A stretch of 64,000 nucleotides of DNA, from contig PGZH01000006.1 in the NCBI GenBank assembly GCA_002840155.1, forward strand, positions 458,600 through 522,599. Direction: 5' to 3'. Numbering within the stretch: position 1 is the stretch's first letter; every line of letters starts with the position of its first letter. The position numbers and the translations under genes are program-made. The notes beneath the pieces were generated by a model. That model ran no database searches. It saw only the letters and a program-made list of their open reading frames with translations, and was not told the DNA's origin. This document shows positions 31,366 to 40,863 of the stretch, piece after piece. This DNA comes from Gammaproteobacteria bacterium HGW-Gammaproteobacteria-13 (lineage in GTDB: Bacteria; Pseudomonadota; Gammaproteobacteria; Pseudomonadales; Pseudomonadaceae).

Positions 31366-32146
31366 TTTTCTGCTCAACGCCCTGCTCGCCGGCCTGGCCC
31401 TGGCGCTGGTCGCCGGCCCACTGGGTTCCTTTGTGGTGTGGCGGCGCATGGCCTATTTCGGCGACACCCTGTCGCATGCCGCGCTGCTCGGCGTCGCCCT
31501 CGGTCTGATGCTCGACGTCAGCCCGACCCTGGCGGTAACCGTCGGTTGCGTACTCCTGGCGGTGCTGCTGGTGACCCTGCAAAGCCGCCAGCCGCTGGCC
31601 TCCGACACATTGCTCGGCATCCTCGCCCACAGCACCCTGTCGCTGGGCCTGGTTGTGCTGAGTTTTATGCAGGATGTGCGCATCGACCTGATGGGCTATC
31701 TGTTCGGCGATTTGCTGGCCGTCGGCCCCACCGACCTGGCCTGGATTATCGGCGGCAGCGCCCTGGTGCTGGTGCTGTTGGCGCTGCTGTGGCGGCCGCT
31801 GCTGGCGATTACCGTGCATGAAGAGCTGGCCAAGGTCGAAGGCCTGCCCGTGGCGGCGATTCGCCTGAGCCTGATGCTGCTGATCGCCGTGGTGATCGCC
31901 GTGGCGATGAAGATAGTCGGCGTACTGCTGATCACTTCCTTGCTGATCATTCCCGCCGCCGCCGCCCAGCGCCATGCGCGCACCCCGGAACAGATGGCCT
32001 TCGGCGCCAGCCTGCTGGGGATCGTCGCGGTATGCGGTGGGCTGAGCCTGTCGTGGTTTCAGGACACTCCGGCCGGGCCGTCGATCGTGGTCAGCGCGGC
32101 AACCCTGTTTTTACTGAGCTTTGCCCTGCCACGGCGAACCGCCTGA
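31358..32146 (+). CDS. znuB: Zinc ABC transporter permease ZnuB
   Basis: This 262-residue membrane permease has about eight helices of the ABC-3 family. [30 protein letters not shown] near the start is the family hallmark, and the EELAKVEG coupling region contacts ZnuC. The ATG at 31358 gives the usual length and N terminus [12 protein letters not shown]; two earlier in-frame ATGs lie inside znuC. It is followed by a palindromic repeat that probably ends the operon. Confidence 0.95.
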   Translation: MADFLLNALLAGLALALVAGPLGSFVVWRRMAYFGDTLSHAALLGVALGLMLDVSPTLAVTVGCVLLAVLLVTLQSRQPLASDTLLGILAHSTLSLGLVVLSFMQDVRIDLMGYLFGDLLAVGPTDLAWIIGGSALVLVLLALLWRPLLAITVHEELAKVEGLPVAAIRLSLMLLIAVVIAVAMKIVGVLLITSLLIIPAAAAQRHARTPEQMAFGASLLGIVAVCGGLSLSWFQDTPAGPSIVVSAATLFLLSFALPRRTA

Positions 32147-32171
32147 CACCTGCGGTTAAACGGCTTCTCGT

Positions 32172-32333
32172 CGGGTGGGTTAGGCGCTTGTTACACGCTG
32201 ATGGCCTGGGCGATTTGCCGTTGCGCCGTAACCCACCATCGACGCAACACGGAAGATCGCCTGGTGGGTTACGCGACGCGCCAAAGGGGCGGTGCCTGGA
32301 AGTACGAGACATGGCGTCGCTAACCCACCCTAC
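32172..32333. repeat. Double intergenic palindrome, family C (GGTGGGTTA...)
   Basis: Two palindromic units lie side by side. Unit one has GGGTGGGTTAGGCG (from 32173) and CGTAACCCACC (to 32237). Unit two has GGTGGGTTACGCGACG (from 32263) and GTCGCTAACCCACCCTAC (to 32333). They fill the 280-bp gap between znuB and the next gene; I see no coding potential in them. Confidence 0.8.
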
Positions 32334-32427
32334 GGAGCCTGCCAAGGCGAACCGCCTGAAAGATTGGTGATGCCGCCGAGCGCAGTGTAGACTTGCGCGT
32401 TTTTTGCACAATTCGAGACGCGCAGTA

Positions 32428-33282
32428 ATGAAATCGTTCGTTTTCCGTGGATTTCCCCTGATTCTGGTTCTGCTGCTGGCCGGCTGCCAAAACGCGCCGC
32501 AGCAACCGGCCAACCTGCCGGTGGATGACCTGGTCAGCGCCTTTCGTCAGCTCGATCAGAGCCTCGCCAATGGTGACCTGAGCGGCGCCGAAAGCCAGCT
32601 CGGTAGCCTGCAGCAACGCGCCGCCGGCGATACCCGCCTGGAGCAATACCAGCGCCAGCTCGCCGAAGCGCACCTGCAACAAGGCCAGAAAGCCCTGCAG
32701 GCCGGAGATCTGGATAACGCCGCCAAGGCCCTGAGCCGCGCCCGCAGCCTGATGCCGCAAGCACCGGCGCTGACCACCGGTCTCGATGGCGCAATCGCCC
32801 AGGCCCGTGAAGCCGAACTGGCCGCCGCCGAACAGCAGCGCCGTGCCGCTGAGCAGGCGACCGCCCAGGCCGAAGCCGCGCGACTGGAACAAGCGCGCCA
32901 GTTGCGCCTGGCCGCCGAACGCCAGGCCGCCGCGATTCAGGCGACTCAATTGCCGAATACCCCGCCAATCGAAGCACCTGCACCGGCCAAGCCGCAGGCT
33001 CGGCTGATCGACCCGGCCGCCGCCAGCAGCGTGATCGGCATGCCGATGCTGGATAACCAGGACAACGAGCGCCTGCGCAGCCTGCTCGACGGTGTGGCGG
33101 CGGATATGGTCGCGTTCAATTGCGCGGTGCGCATCGAAGTGCGCCAGGCCAAGGACTTCCCCTGGGTCGCCTCCCTGCTCAATGCGCGGATCAAACGCCT
33201 GGACCCAAGTTTCAACCCACGCATGAGCCAGGTGATCAAGCCCGCTCAGGTGCCGCAGCTGGTGCTCACGCCCAAGCGCTGA
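32428..33282 (+). CDS. Lipoprotein with helical repeat region (PA5502-like)
   Basis: This is a lipoprotein of about 284 residues with lipobox LLLAGC near residue 19. Residues 30-190 are helical and rich in Gln, Ala and Leu, with a TPR-like part and a long coiled coil (EQQRRAAEQATAQAEAARLE). The C-terminal domain (about 200-284) has a conserved FNCAVRIEVRQAKDFPWVASL. Function is unknown; its position between znuB and metN matches P. aeruginosa. The ATG at 32428 begins the signal peptide. Confidence 0.82.
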   Translation: MKSFVFRGFPLILVLLLAGCQNAPQQPANLPVDDLVSAFRQLDQSLANGDLSGAESQLGSLQQRAAGDTRLEQYQRQLAEAHLQQGQKALQAGDLDNAAKALSRARSLMPQAPALTTGLDGAIAQAREAELAAAEQQRRAAEQATAQAEAARLEQARQLRLAAERQAAAIQATQLPNTPPIEAPAPAKPQARLIDPAAASSVIGMPMLDNQDNERLRSLLDGVAADMVAFNCAVRIEVRQAKDFPWVASLLNARIKRLDPSFNPRMSQVIKPAQVPQLVLTPKR

Positions 33283-33300
33283 CACGGCTTGAGCAGCACA

Positions 33301-33322
33301 ACGACCGGGCTTGCCCGGTCGT
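33301..33322 (+). terminator. Hairpin after the PA5502-like gene
   Basis: ACGACCGGGC pairs perfectly with GCCCGGTCGT across a two-base gap, followed by a short T-containing run. It lies 18 bases after the stop codon. Confidence 0.65.
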
Positions 33323-33420
33323 TTGCATTGGCGCTGACTACACTGCCCAGAGCTGTCAGTCATCTAATGCAATTTAGCTATAACCATAGGTCTACAAAGA
33401 TTTTTGCGACCTAAACAGCG

Positions 33421-33456
33421 CCGGGTAGACTAGCCGCCGTTTCGGCCTACCCGGCA
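33421..33456 (+). promoter_or_regulatory. Leader hairpin before metN
   Basis: CCGGGTAG and CTACCCGG pair across about 20 bases just before metN. It could be a leader structure of the methionine importer mRNA. I see no recognisable SAM riboswitch. Confidence 0.35.
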
Positions 33457-33483
33457 GCCCGAAAAACCCAAAAGGTTTATCCC

Positions 33484-34491
33484 GTGATCAACTTTCATCA
33501 GGTCCACAAGGCGTATCGCGTCAGTGGTCAGGACATCCCCGCGTTGCAACCGAGCGATCTGCAGATTGCCCGGGGCGAAGTGTTCGGCATCATCGGTCAC
33601 TCCGGCGCCGGCAAAAGCACCCTGCTACGCCTGATCAACCGCCTGGAACAACCGTCCGGCGGGCGTATCGAGATCGACGGGGAAGATGTCACCGCGCTCG
33701 ATGCCAACGGCCTGCGGCGCTTCCGTCAGCAGGTCGGGATGATCTTCCAGCACTTCAACCTGCTCTCATCCAAAACCGTCGCCGACAACGTCGCTCTGCC
33801 GCTGAAGCTGGCGAGCGAGTTGCCGCGCAGCGCGATCAACGCCCGCGTTGCCGAGCTACTGGCGCGGGTCGGCCTGCAGGATCACGCCAACAAATACCCG
33901 GCGCAGCTCTCTGGCGGACAGAAGCAGCGCGTCGGTATCGCCCGCGCCCTGGCCACTGAACCGAAGATCCTGCTGTGCGACGAGGCCACCAGCGCCCTCG
34001 ACCCGCAGACCACCGCCTCGGTGTTGCAGCTGCTGGCCGAGATCAACCGTGAGCTAAACCTGACCATCGTGCTGATCACCCACGAGATGGACGTGATCCG
34101 CCGCGTCTGCGACCGCGTGGCGGTGATGGATGCCGGCATGATTGTCGAGTCAGGCCCGGTGGCTGAGGTGTTTCTGCATCCGCAGCACGCCACCACCAAG
34201 CGCTTTGTCCAGGAAGCCGAGCAGATCGACGAGAACGAACAACGCGATGATTTCGCCCATGTCGCCGGGCGCATCCTGCGCCTGACCTTCCAAGGCGAAG
34301 CCACCTACGCACCGCTGCTGGGCACCGTGGCGCGCGAAACAGGGGTGGATTACAGCATCCTCGCCGGGCGCATCGACCGCATCAAGGACACCCCCTACGG
34401 CCAGCTGACCCTGGCACTGACCGGCGGCGACCTCGATGCCGCGCTCGCGCGCTTTGCCGCTGCCGACGTGCATCTGGAGGTGCTGCGCTAA
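33484..34491 (+). CDS. metN: Methionine ABC transporter ATPase MetN
   Basis: This 335-residue ATPase has Walker [10 protein letters not shown], signature [15 protein letters not shown], Walker [14 protein letters not shown] and switch His in ITHEMD. A C-terminal NIL domain (about 255-335) binds methionine and inhibits transport when the cell has enough. The start is GTG at 33484. Its stop overlaps the metI start by one base. Together with MetI and MetQ it imports D- and L-methionine. Confidence 0.95.
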   Translation: MINFHQVHKAYRVSGQDIPALQPSDLQIARGEVFGIIGHSGAGKSTLLRLINRLEQPSGGRIEIDGEDVTALDANGLRRFRQQVGMIFQHFNLLSSKTVADNVALPLKLASELPRSAINARVAELLARVGLQDHANKYPAQLSGGQKQRVGIARALATEPKILLCDEATSALDPQTTASVLQLLAEINRELNLTIVLITHEMDVIRRVCDRVAVMDAGMIVESGPVAEVFLHPQHATTKRFVQEAEQIDENEQRDDFAHVAGRILRLTFQGEATYAPLLGTVARETGVDYSILAGRIDRIKDTPYGQLTLALTGGDLDAALARFAAADVHLEVLR

Positions 34492-35168
34492 TGGAAGCCT
34501 TACTGACTCGCCTGCTACCCAACGTTGATTGGGCGGAAATAGGCTACGCCAGCCTGGACACCCTGAGCATGCTCGGCGGCTCTATGCTGTTTACCGTGCT
34601 GCTCGGCCTGCCGCTGGGTGTGCTGCTTTTTCTCACCAGCCCACGGCAGATGTTCGAGCAGAAGGCCTTCTACGGCTTCCTGTCGCTGCTGGTAAATATC
34701 CTGCGCTCGGTGCCGTTCGTGATCTTGCTGATCGTGATGATTCCCTTCACCGTGATCGTCACCGGCACCTCGCTGGGCGTCGCAGGCGCCATCCCGCCCC
34801 TGGTGGTGGGCGCCACACCGTTCTTCGCGCGGCTGGTGGAAACCGCGCTGCGTGAAGTCGACCGCGGCATTATCGAAGCGACCCAGGCGATGGGCGCAAC
34901 CACCCGGCAGATCGTGGTCAACGCGCTGCTGCCCGAGGCGCTGCCCGGTATCATCGCCGCGATCACCGTGACCGCGATTACCCTGGTGTCCTACACCGCC
35001 ATGAGCGGCCTGATTGGCGGCGGCGGCCTCGGCGACCTGGCCGTACGTTACGGTTATCAGCGTTATCAGCCGGACGTGATGGCGGTGACGGTGATCCTGC
35101 TGCTGGTGCTGGTACAGATTTTACAAACCGTCGGCGACAAGCTGGTGGTGCACTTTTCCAGAAAATAA
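34491..35168 (+). CDS. metI: Methionine ABC transporter permease MetI
   Basis: This 225-residue membrane protein has five helices and the coupling motif EATQAMGATTRQIVVNALLPEALPGI that docks on MetN. Length and sequence are standard for MetI. It is translationally coupled to metN and followed by metQ after 76 bases. Confidence 0.95.
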   Translation: MEALLTRLLPNVDWAEIGYASLDTLSMLGGSMLFTVLLGLPLGVLLFLTSPRQMFEQKAFYGFLSLLVNILRSVPFVILLIVMIPFTVIVTGTSLGVAGAIPPLVVGATPFFARLVETALREVDRGIIEATQAMGATTRQIVVNALLPEALPGIIAAITVTAITLVSYTAMSGLIGGGGLGDLAVRYGYQRYQPDVMAVTVILLLVLVQILQTVGDKLVVHFSRK

Positions 35169-35244
35169 CGTGCCCCACTGGGCGCACAAGACAGCGGGAT
35201 ACCGGTTACCTGCCGGCCTCCGCACACATCCCACAAGGAGCTTT

Positions 35245-36018
35245 ATGATGAAAAAACTGATCGTTGCCGTCGCTGCCCTGGCAGCCTTTTCTGCCCAGGC
35301 CGAAAGCCTGAGCGTCGCCGCCACCGCCGTACCGCACGCGGAAATCCTCGAGTTCGTTAAGCCGGCCCTGGCCGCCGAAGGCGTTGAGCTGAACATCAAG
35401 GTGTTCACCGACTACGTGCAGCCGAACGTGCAAGTTGCCGAGCAGCGCCTGGATGCCAATTTCTTCCAGCACCAGCCGTACCTGGATGAATTCAACAAGA
35501 GCCGTGGCACCGAGCTGGTCAGCGTTGCCGGCGTGCACGTCGAGCCCTTCGGCGCCTACTCCAGCCAGCACAAAACCCTCGCCGACCTGCCGCAAGGCGC
35601 CAACGTGGTGATCCCCAACGACGCCACCAACGGCGGCCGTGCCCTGCTGCTGCTGCAAAAGGCCGGGCTTATCACCCTGAAGCCGGAAGCCGGCATCCTC
35701 GCCACGCCGAAAGACATCGTCGAGAACCCGAAAACCATCAAGGTGCGTGAACTGGAAGCGGCCACCCTGCCGCGCGTGCTGACCCAAGTCGACCTGGCGC
35801 TGATCAACACCAACTACGCCCTGGAAGCCAAGCTCAACCCAACCAAGGATGCGCTGGTCATCGAAGGCAGCGACTCGCCGTACGTCAACATCCTGGTTGC
35901 GCGTGCCGATAACCAGGACAAAGCCGCTCTGCAGAAGCTGGCCAAGGCGCTGAACAGCGCCGAAGTAAAAGCCTTTATCGCTGAGAAGTATCAAGGCGCC
36001 GTAGTTCCGGCCTTCTAA
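35245..36018 (+). CDS. metQ: Methionine-binding protein MetQ
   Basis: This receptor of about 257 residues belongs to the NlpA family. The N-terminal signal (MMKKLIVAVAALAAFSAQA) lacks a lipobox cysteine, so it is probably a soluble periplasmic protein. Family motifs include VKVFTDYVQPNVQ-like INIKVFTDYVQPN, FFQHQPYLDEFN and NDATNGGRALLLL. AAGGAG at 35235-35240 fits either of the adjacent ATGs at 35245 and 35248. Confidence 0.93.
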   Translation: MMKKLIVAVAALAAFSAQAESLSVAATAVPHAEILEFVKPALAAEGVELNIKVFTDYVQPNVQVAEQRLDANFFQHQPYLDEFNKSRGTELVSVAGVHVEPFGAYSSQHKTLADLPQGANVVIPNDATNGGRALLLLQKAGLITLKPEAGILATPKDIVENPKTIKVRELEAATLPRVLTQVDLALINTNYALEAKLNPTKDALVIEGSDSPYVNILVARADNQDKAALQKLAKALNSAEVKAFIAEKYQGAVVPAF

Positions 36019-36935
36019 GACTCCGCGTTAGCTGCACCCTCTGCCAAACCCCGCCCTGTGCGGGGTTTGTCGTTTAGAGCGGCTTCGCGCAGGCACTCCA
36101 GCAGGCAGTCCAGAGCGGGCTGACGCTGAGCGCGGCGCAATATCGCCACCAGTTCGCGGTGGAAGGTCAGTTCGCCCAGCTCGATCACCCGCAACTGGGT
36201 CGGCCGCTGTAGCCACAGACCGGCACGCGGAATCAGCGACACGCCAAGGCCGCACTCGACCATGCGTACGATGGCCTCCAGTTCATCCAGTTCCAGCGCT
36301 TCCTGCACCACCAGACGCTGCTCGCGGAGGAACTGGTTGACCCGCCGCCCGCCAAACGAGCGCCGGTCATAACGCACGAAGGGCTGCTCTGCGAGGATCT
36401 GGAGCGGATCATCCGCCGTCACGCCGAGCGGGGTGATCAGCACAAAGGGCTCACGCGCCAGGCTGATCTGCAACAGCTCTTTGGGCAGCTCGAAGGGCGG
36501 CTTGATCAGCAGCGCCAGGTCCAGCTCGCCGGCATCAATCTGGCTCAGCAGGTTCAGCGACACCCCCGGCACCAGCTTCAGCTCGACTCGCGGGGCCGCC
36601 GCGCGAAAACGCGGCAAGGCCTCGGGCAGCAAACCGGTCTGTAGCGTGGCAATCGCGCCGACCTTAAGCTCGCCCTGCCACTCGGCCGCGCTGGTCGGCA
36701 GGGCCATCTGCGCATACAGCCCAAGCATCTGTTCCGCCAGCGGCAAAGCATGCCGACCGGCAGCGTTGAGCACCGCCGAGCGTCCACTGCGCTCGAACAG
36801 GCGGACGCCCAGCCCCTGCTCCAGCACACGCATCTGCGCGCTCACCGCAGACTGAGTCAGACCAACCTGTTGGCCGGCCGCAGCGAAGGTGCCATGCCGC
36901 GCCACCGCCACAAAGGTCTTCAATTCGCGCAGCAT
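36015..36935 (-). CDS. LysR family transcriptional regulator
   Basis: This 306-residue regulator has an N-terminal winged helix (1-60: [31 protein letters not shown]) and a periplasmic-binding-like effector domain (about 90-290). It is divergent from a VOC protein gene, with about 110 bp between starts, the usual layout for a LysR regulator and its target. Its end overlaps the metQ stop region by four bases on the other strand. The effector is unknown. Confidence 0.92.
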   Translation of the reverse strand: MLRELKTFVAVARHGTFAAAGQQVGLTQSAVSAQMRVLEQGLGVRLFERSGRSAVLNAAGRHALPLAEQMLGLYAQMALPTSAAEWQGELKVGAIATLQTGLLPEALPRFRAAAPRVELKLVPGVSLNLLSQIDAGELDLALLIKPPFELPKELLQISLAREPFVLITPLGVTADDPLQILAEQPFVRYDRRSFGGRRVNQFLREQRLVVQEALELDELEAIVRMVECGLGVSLIPRAGLWLQRPTQLRVIELGELTFHRELVAILRRAQRQPALDCLLECLREAALNDKPRTGRGLAEGAANAES

Positions 36936-37045
36936 CGACGCCTCGACTGATCAATTTTGTTTGTGCTTGCGAGCAAGGATATTCGCTTTTAATCAGAATC
37001 GCTGTTGCTGAGAATCAGCAGACCGCCCTTTCAAGGAATCTCAGC

Positions 37046-37471
37046 ATGGCTCTCGCACCCTTTCACCTGGCTATTCCCGTCTACGACCTGGCTGCCGCAC
37101 GGCATTTCTATGGCGAGGTGTTCGGCTGCGTGGAGGGTCGCAGCAGTGCGCACTGGGTGGATTTCGACTTCTTCGGCCACCAACTGGTGATCCACCAGAC
37201 GCCGAAGATGGCCTATCAGGAAGCAGCGCACAGCAACCCGGTGGACGGCCACGACGTGCCGGTACCGCATTTCGGTGTGGTGCTGGGCTGGGAGGATTGG
37301 CAGATACTGGCGGCGCGGCTACAGGCCAAGGGCACGCAATTTGTGATCGAACCCTATGTGCGCTTCGCCGGCCAGGTCGGTGAGCAAGCCACGTTGTTTC
37401 TGCTCGACCCGTGCGGCAACGCCCTGGAGTTCAAGGCGTTCAAGGACATCAGCCAGCTCTTTGCCAAATAG
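37046..37471 (+). CDS. VOC family protein (glyoxalase-like)
   Basis: This 141-residue protein has [22 protein letters not shown] at the start, a central [15 protein letters not shown] and a final [15 protein letters not shown], the beta-alpha-beta pattern of VOC proteins. His and Glu ligands are present (FHLAI, LEFK). It is divergent from the LysR gene, which may regulate it. The substrate is unknown. Confidence 0.87.
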   Translation: MALAPFHLAIPVYDLAAARHFYGEVFGCVEGRSSAHWVDFDFFGHQLVIHQTPKMAYQEAAHSNPVDGHDVPVPHFGVVLGWEDWQILAARLQAKGTQFVIEPYVRFAGQVGEQATLFLLDPCGNALEFKAFKDISQLFAK

Positions 37472-37477
37472 CGGGTC

Positions 37478-37646
37478 AGAACTTGTTTAAAGTCTCGCGA
37501 GCTAGAGTCATGCAAGGCCCTACGTTAGTAACAGCCTCCGGCTGGTCAAAACAGGCGAGGAAGCGGAGTTTACTGGTGTAAATGAGCATTCCGAGCCTGT
37601 TTTTAACGCAGCAGGGCCGACGCGCAGCAGACATTAAACAGGTTCT
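37478..37646. mobile_element. MITE-like non-coding element with 13-bp terminal inverted repeats
   Basis: AGAACTTGTTTAA at 37478-37490 and TTAAACAGGTTCT at 37634-37646 are inverted copies with one mismatch. The 169-bp element is non-coding and internally folds: GGCCCT...CGTTA and AAAACAGGC recur in inverted form. It sits exactly between two convergent genes; its last base is the first base of the SCO gene stop codon. I could not define a target duplication. It resembles a non-autonomous insertion-sequence derivative. Confidence 0.65.
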
Positions 37647-38278
37647 TAGGGGCGCTCAAGCAGACCGGGCAACTGCGCGGCCAGCTTGGTGTTGTTGATC
37701 GGCGCGCGGATAAAGCCGCGCTGCTTGCCATCCGGGCCGATGATCACCAGGTTGCCGCTGTGATCGACGGTGTAGTTTTCCTTGCTGGTATCAGCCGGGA
37801 TATACGGAATGCTTACGCCGTTGGCGAGTTTCTGCAGAGTGGCCTGCTCGCCGGTCAGGCCGATAAAGCCGGCGTCGAAGTAATCCAGGTACTTCTTCAA
37901 CTGCTCCGGCGTGTCACGATTGGGGTCAACCGTGACCAGCACGATGCGCAGCTTGGCCAGCGTTTCCGGCGGTAGCTGGCCTTGCAGTTGGCGCAGCTGG
38001 GCGAGGGTGGCTGGGCAGATATCCGGGCAGAAGGTGTAGCCGAAGAACAGCAGGCTCCACTGATCCTTAAGCTGATCAACCGCCACGGTCTGGCCATCCT
38101 GATTGGTCAGGCTCAGCTCTGGCAGGCTGCGGCTCTGTGGCAGCAGGACGATGCCGGCATCGAGCAGAACGGTGGGATCACCCTGGCCCTTGCTGGTCAG
38201 CACCTTGTTGACGGTCAGGCCCAGCACCAGGGCGACGATGGCAACGAGAACAAAAACGGTGATCTGGGTTCGGGTCAT
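37646..38278 (-). CDS. SCO1/SenC copper chaperone for cytochrome oxidase
   Basis: This 210-residue membrane-anchored protein has one N-terminal helix (about 8-26) and a periplasmic thioredoxin fold. Copper ligands are in FCPDICP (CxxxC) and the later His in TVDHSGN. It delivers copper to the CuA centre of oxidase subunit II. It is the last gene of the run cyoE-ctaA-Sco in the aa3 oxidase cluster. The stop codon uses a base of the neighbouring repeat element. Confidence 0.94.
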   Translation of the reverse strand: MTRTQITVFVLVAIVALVLGLTVNKVLTSKGQGDPTVLLDAGIVLLPQSRSLPELSLTNQDGQTVAVDQLKDQWSLLFFGYTFCPDICPATLAQLRQLQGQLPPETLAKLRIVLVTVDPNRDTPEQLKKYLDYFDAGFIGLTGEQATLQKLANGVSIPYIPADTSKENYTVDHSGNLVIIGPDGKQRGFIRAPINNTKLAAQLPGLLERP

Positions 38279-38289
38279 GGCACCAACGA

Positions 38290-39189
38290 TTACAGGTTTA
38301 ACAGCAGATAGTGGTCGACCAGCAGGGCGATAAACAGCACGAAAAGATACCAGATGCTGTACTTGAAGGTGCTGATCGCCGCATGCGGTTTGCTGTCACG
38401 GTACAGCACCACCGCCCAGTACAGAAAGCGCCCGCCCAACAGCACGGCGCAGGCGAGATAGAGCAGCCCGCTCATATGGATGGCATAAGGCAGCAGGGTC
38501 ACGGCAAACATCACCAGGGTGTAGAGCAGGATGTGCACCTTGGTGTAGTGCTCACCGTGGGTCACCGGCAGCATGGGGATATCGGCCTTGGCGTACTCCT
38601 CCTTGCGGTGGATGGCCAGGGCCCAGAAATGCGGCGGCGTCCAGGCGAAGATGATCAGCACCAGCAGCAGCGGTTCGGCGCTGACGTGCCCGGTAACCGC
38701 GACCCAGCCGAGTAGTGGCGGCGCGGCACCCGCTAGGCCGCCGATGACGATGTTCTGCGGCGTGGCGCGCTTGAGAAAGCCGGTGTAGAGCACCGCGTAA
38801 CCGAGCAATGAGGCCAGGGTCAACCAGGCGGCCAGCTCGTTGGTAAAGGTCAGCAGCAAGGCCATCCCGGCCACCGCCAGCAGCAAAGCGAAGCCCAGCG
38901 CTGCGGTCGGCGATAACCGCCCAGCCGTCACCGGCCGTTTGTGGGTACGCGCCATGATCGAGTCGATACGCCGATCGACCACATGGTTAACCGCTGCCGC
39001 AGCCCCCGCGCACAGACCGATGCCGAGGTTACCGAAGATCAGCACCTGCCAGGCGACGCCTGCGCGGGTGGCGAGAAACATGCCGACCAGGGAGGTGATC
39101 AGCATCAGCACCACCACCCGCGGCTTGGTCAGCTCCAGGTAGTCGCGCCAGCTGGCGTGGGCTTGATGTTCGCGCGCTAGAGTAGCCAT
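38290..39189 (-). CDS. cyoE: Protoheme IX farnesyltransferase (heme O synthase)
   Basis: This 299-residue enzyme of the UbiA superfamily has about nine helices. The Asp-rich prenyl-diphosphate motif is NHVVDRRIDSIMARTHKRP, and the second conserved loop is YTGFLKR. It converts heme B to heme O. With CtaA just upstream it supplies heme A to the aa3 oxidase. Also called ctaB when next to ctaA. Confidence 0.95.
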   Translation of the reverse strand: MATLAREHQAHASWRDYLELTKPRVVVLMLITSLVGMFLATRAGVAWQVLIFGNLGIGLCAGAAAAVNHVVDRRIDSIMARTHKRPVTAGRLSPTAALGFALLLAVAGMALLLTFTNELAAWLTLASLLGYAVLYTGFLKRATPQNIVIGGLAGAAPPLLGWVAVTGHVSAEPLLLVLIIFAWTPPHFWALAIHRKEEYAKADIPMLPVTHGEHYTKVHILLYTLVMFAVTLLPYAIHMSGLLYLACAVLLGGRFLYWAVVLYRDSKPHAAISTFKYSIWYLFVLFIALLVDHYLLLNL

Positions 39190-39213
39190 AGGGTCTCTCC
39201 TCGATTGTTCTTG

Positions 39214-40254
39214 TTATTTGCCGGGCAGCGCGGCGAAACCAGCCTGCGCGCTTGTCACCGGGGATGCCAGCCGTACGCGGCTGCGCAGCCGATAATTGAT
39301 CAGCACCAGGGTTAGCAGCAGAGCAGCGCCGCCGAGGTTATGCGCTACCGCCACCAGCAGCGGCAGATGGAATACCACGTTGCTGATGCCCAAACTGATC
39401 TGCACAGTCAGCGCCAGCACCAGCAGCCCGGCCAACCGCGCCAGGCCATGGCGTTTGAGTTGCCAGGCCAACAGCAGCAGCACCAGGGTCACCAGCAGCG
39501 CGCCGATGCGGTGGGTCATATGAATGGCGGTGCGCGCGTCGCTGTCGAGCTGACCGCCGAGGTAGTTGGGGCCGATATGCTGAGTCAGGTGAAAGCCGTT
39601 GGCGAAGTCCATCGCCGGCCACCATTCGCCATGACAGGTCGGCAGATCTACGCAGGCCACTGCCGCGTAGTTGCTGCTGACCCAGCCACCGAGGGCGATC
39701 TGCCCGACGACCAGCAGCAAACCGAGCGCCGCCAAGCTGCGCAGGCGTGCGGGAAGATTGGCCAAGGCGGCCGCCTTGCCGGATAGCCGCAGCGTTAAAA
39801 GAAACAACAGGCTAAGGGTGGCGAAACCACCAAGCAAATGCGCCGTAACCACTTGCGGCCAGAGTTTCAGGGTCACCGTCCACATGCCGAAGGCTGCTTG
39901 CAGCGTCACCAGGCCCAGCAAAAACAGCGGCAGTTTGAGTGGCTGACCCGCCTCACCACGGCGGCGCAGCGCCTGTACCGCCAGGCCGAGAATCACCAAA
40001 CCCAGGGCGCCGGCAAAATAGCGGTGGATCATCTCGTACCAGCCCTTGGCGACTTCGACCGGGGCTTCCGGAAAACGCGCTTCGGCCAGGGTCTGTTTAT
40101 GCTCGCTCATCGGCACACCGATAAAGCCGTAGCAACCCGGCCAGTCCGGGCAACCGAGGCCGGCATGGGTCAAGCGGGTATAGGCACCGAGCAGCACCAC
40201 CACGACCGCCAACACAGTGGCGAACAGGGCAAAACGGTAACCGGGCTTGCTCAT
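39214..40254 (-). CDS. ctaA: Heme A synthase (CtaA/COX15)
   Basis: This membrane protein of about 346 residues has two four-helix halves. Heme-ligand histidines lie in YTRLTHAGLGCPDWPGCYG, EMIHRYFAG, and HLTQHIGPN/HMTHRIGAL, as expected for COX15-type proteins. It oxidises heme O to heme A. AAGGA fits the ATG at 40254 better than the adjacent ATG at 40257. It is 24 bases before cyoE in the same operon. Confidence 0.94.
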   Translation of the reverse strand: MSKPGYRFALFATVLAVVVVLLGAYTRLTHAGLGCPDWPGCYGFIGVPMSEHKQTLAEARFPEAPVEVAKGWYEMIHRYFAGALGLVILGLAVQALRRRGEAGQPLKLPLFLLGLVTLQAAFGMWTVTLKLWPQVVTAHLLGGFATLSLLFLLTLRLSGKAAALANLPARLRSLAALGLLLVVGQIALGGWVSSNYAAVACVDLPTCHGEWWPAMDFANGFHLTQHIGPNYLGGQLDSDARTAIHMTHRIGALLVTLVLLLLAWQLKRHGLARLAGLLVLALTVQISLGISNVVFHLPLLVAVAHNLGGAALLLTLVLINYRLRSRVRLASPVTSAQAGFAALPGK

Positions 40255-40278
40255 CATCAGTCCTTAGCCGAGGCAGCA

Positions 40279-40863
40279 TTAACCAATTTGCGAGATTTTC
40301 AGCAGATGCCGCAGATCGTTGAGAATCGCCTTGCCCTTGCTGGTGGCGTCATAACGCAGCACCAGATTGCCGCGCGGGTCGACGATCCACAGCTGCGCAC
40401 CTTCGGCCTTGCCGGCGGTTTTGCCGTAAGCATCCAGCTGCAGCTGATAGCGCGCCAGCTGCGGGTATTCGCGGCGCAGCTGGGCGTCATAGTCGCCGGC
40501 GATGGGTTGGGCAGTGGCCAGGCCATGGGCAGCGCGGGCGACATCACGGTTGAGGCCGATATGCACCTGACGGGCAAGGAACACCAGTTCCTTGCAGGCG
40601 GCATCACAGACATCCGGCACGGTCACCAACAGTTGCCAGCGCTGCTCATCGGCACCGACCACGCCGAGGTCGGCGCGGGTTTGTCCGGTGCCAATCAGTT
40701 CGCCGTGGTAGCTGCGGGTTTCCGGCACCCAGAAGCGCCACTGGTACATAGCGCTGGCAAGAATCATCGGGCCGATAACCACGGCCAGAATCAAGATCAG
40801 TTGCAGCCGCCCACGGCGACGCTGGCTGGGTGACACTTCAGGCAGGGCGATGGCTGGGTTCAT
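40279..40863 (-). CDS. Membrane-anchored Sco-like protein of unknown role in oxidase cluster
   Basis: This 194-residue protein has one transmembrane helix (about 20-42) and a periplasmic domain. VTVPDVCDAACKELVFLARQ carries a CxxxC that aligns in position with the Sco copper motif, and LWIVDPRGNLVLRYD resembles the following strand of thioredoxin folds. It sits between surf1 and ctaA in Pseudomonas. I infer a role in copper or thiol handling for oxidase assembly; no function is established to my knowledge. It overlaps the SURF1 gene by 26 bases. Confidence 0.8.
   Translation of the reverse strand: MNPAIALPEVSPSQRRRGRLQLILILAVVIGPMILASAMYQWRFWVPETRSYHGELIGTGQTRADLGVVGADEQRWQLLVTVPDVCDAACKELVFLARQVHIGLNRDVARAAHGLATAQPIAGDYDAQLRREYPQLARYQLQLDAYGKTAGKAEGAQLWIVDPRGNLVLRYDATSKGKAILNDLRHLLKISQIG

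Noticed and set aside
33400..33484. SAM or methionine riboswitch before metN
   Set aside because: Only a simple hairpin is visible; no S-box or SAM-II-like conserved core could be recognised.
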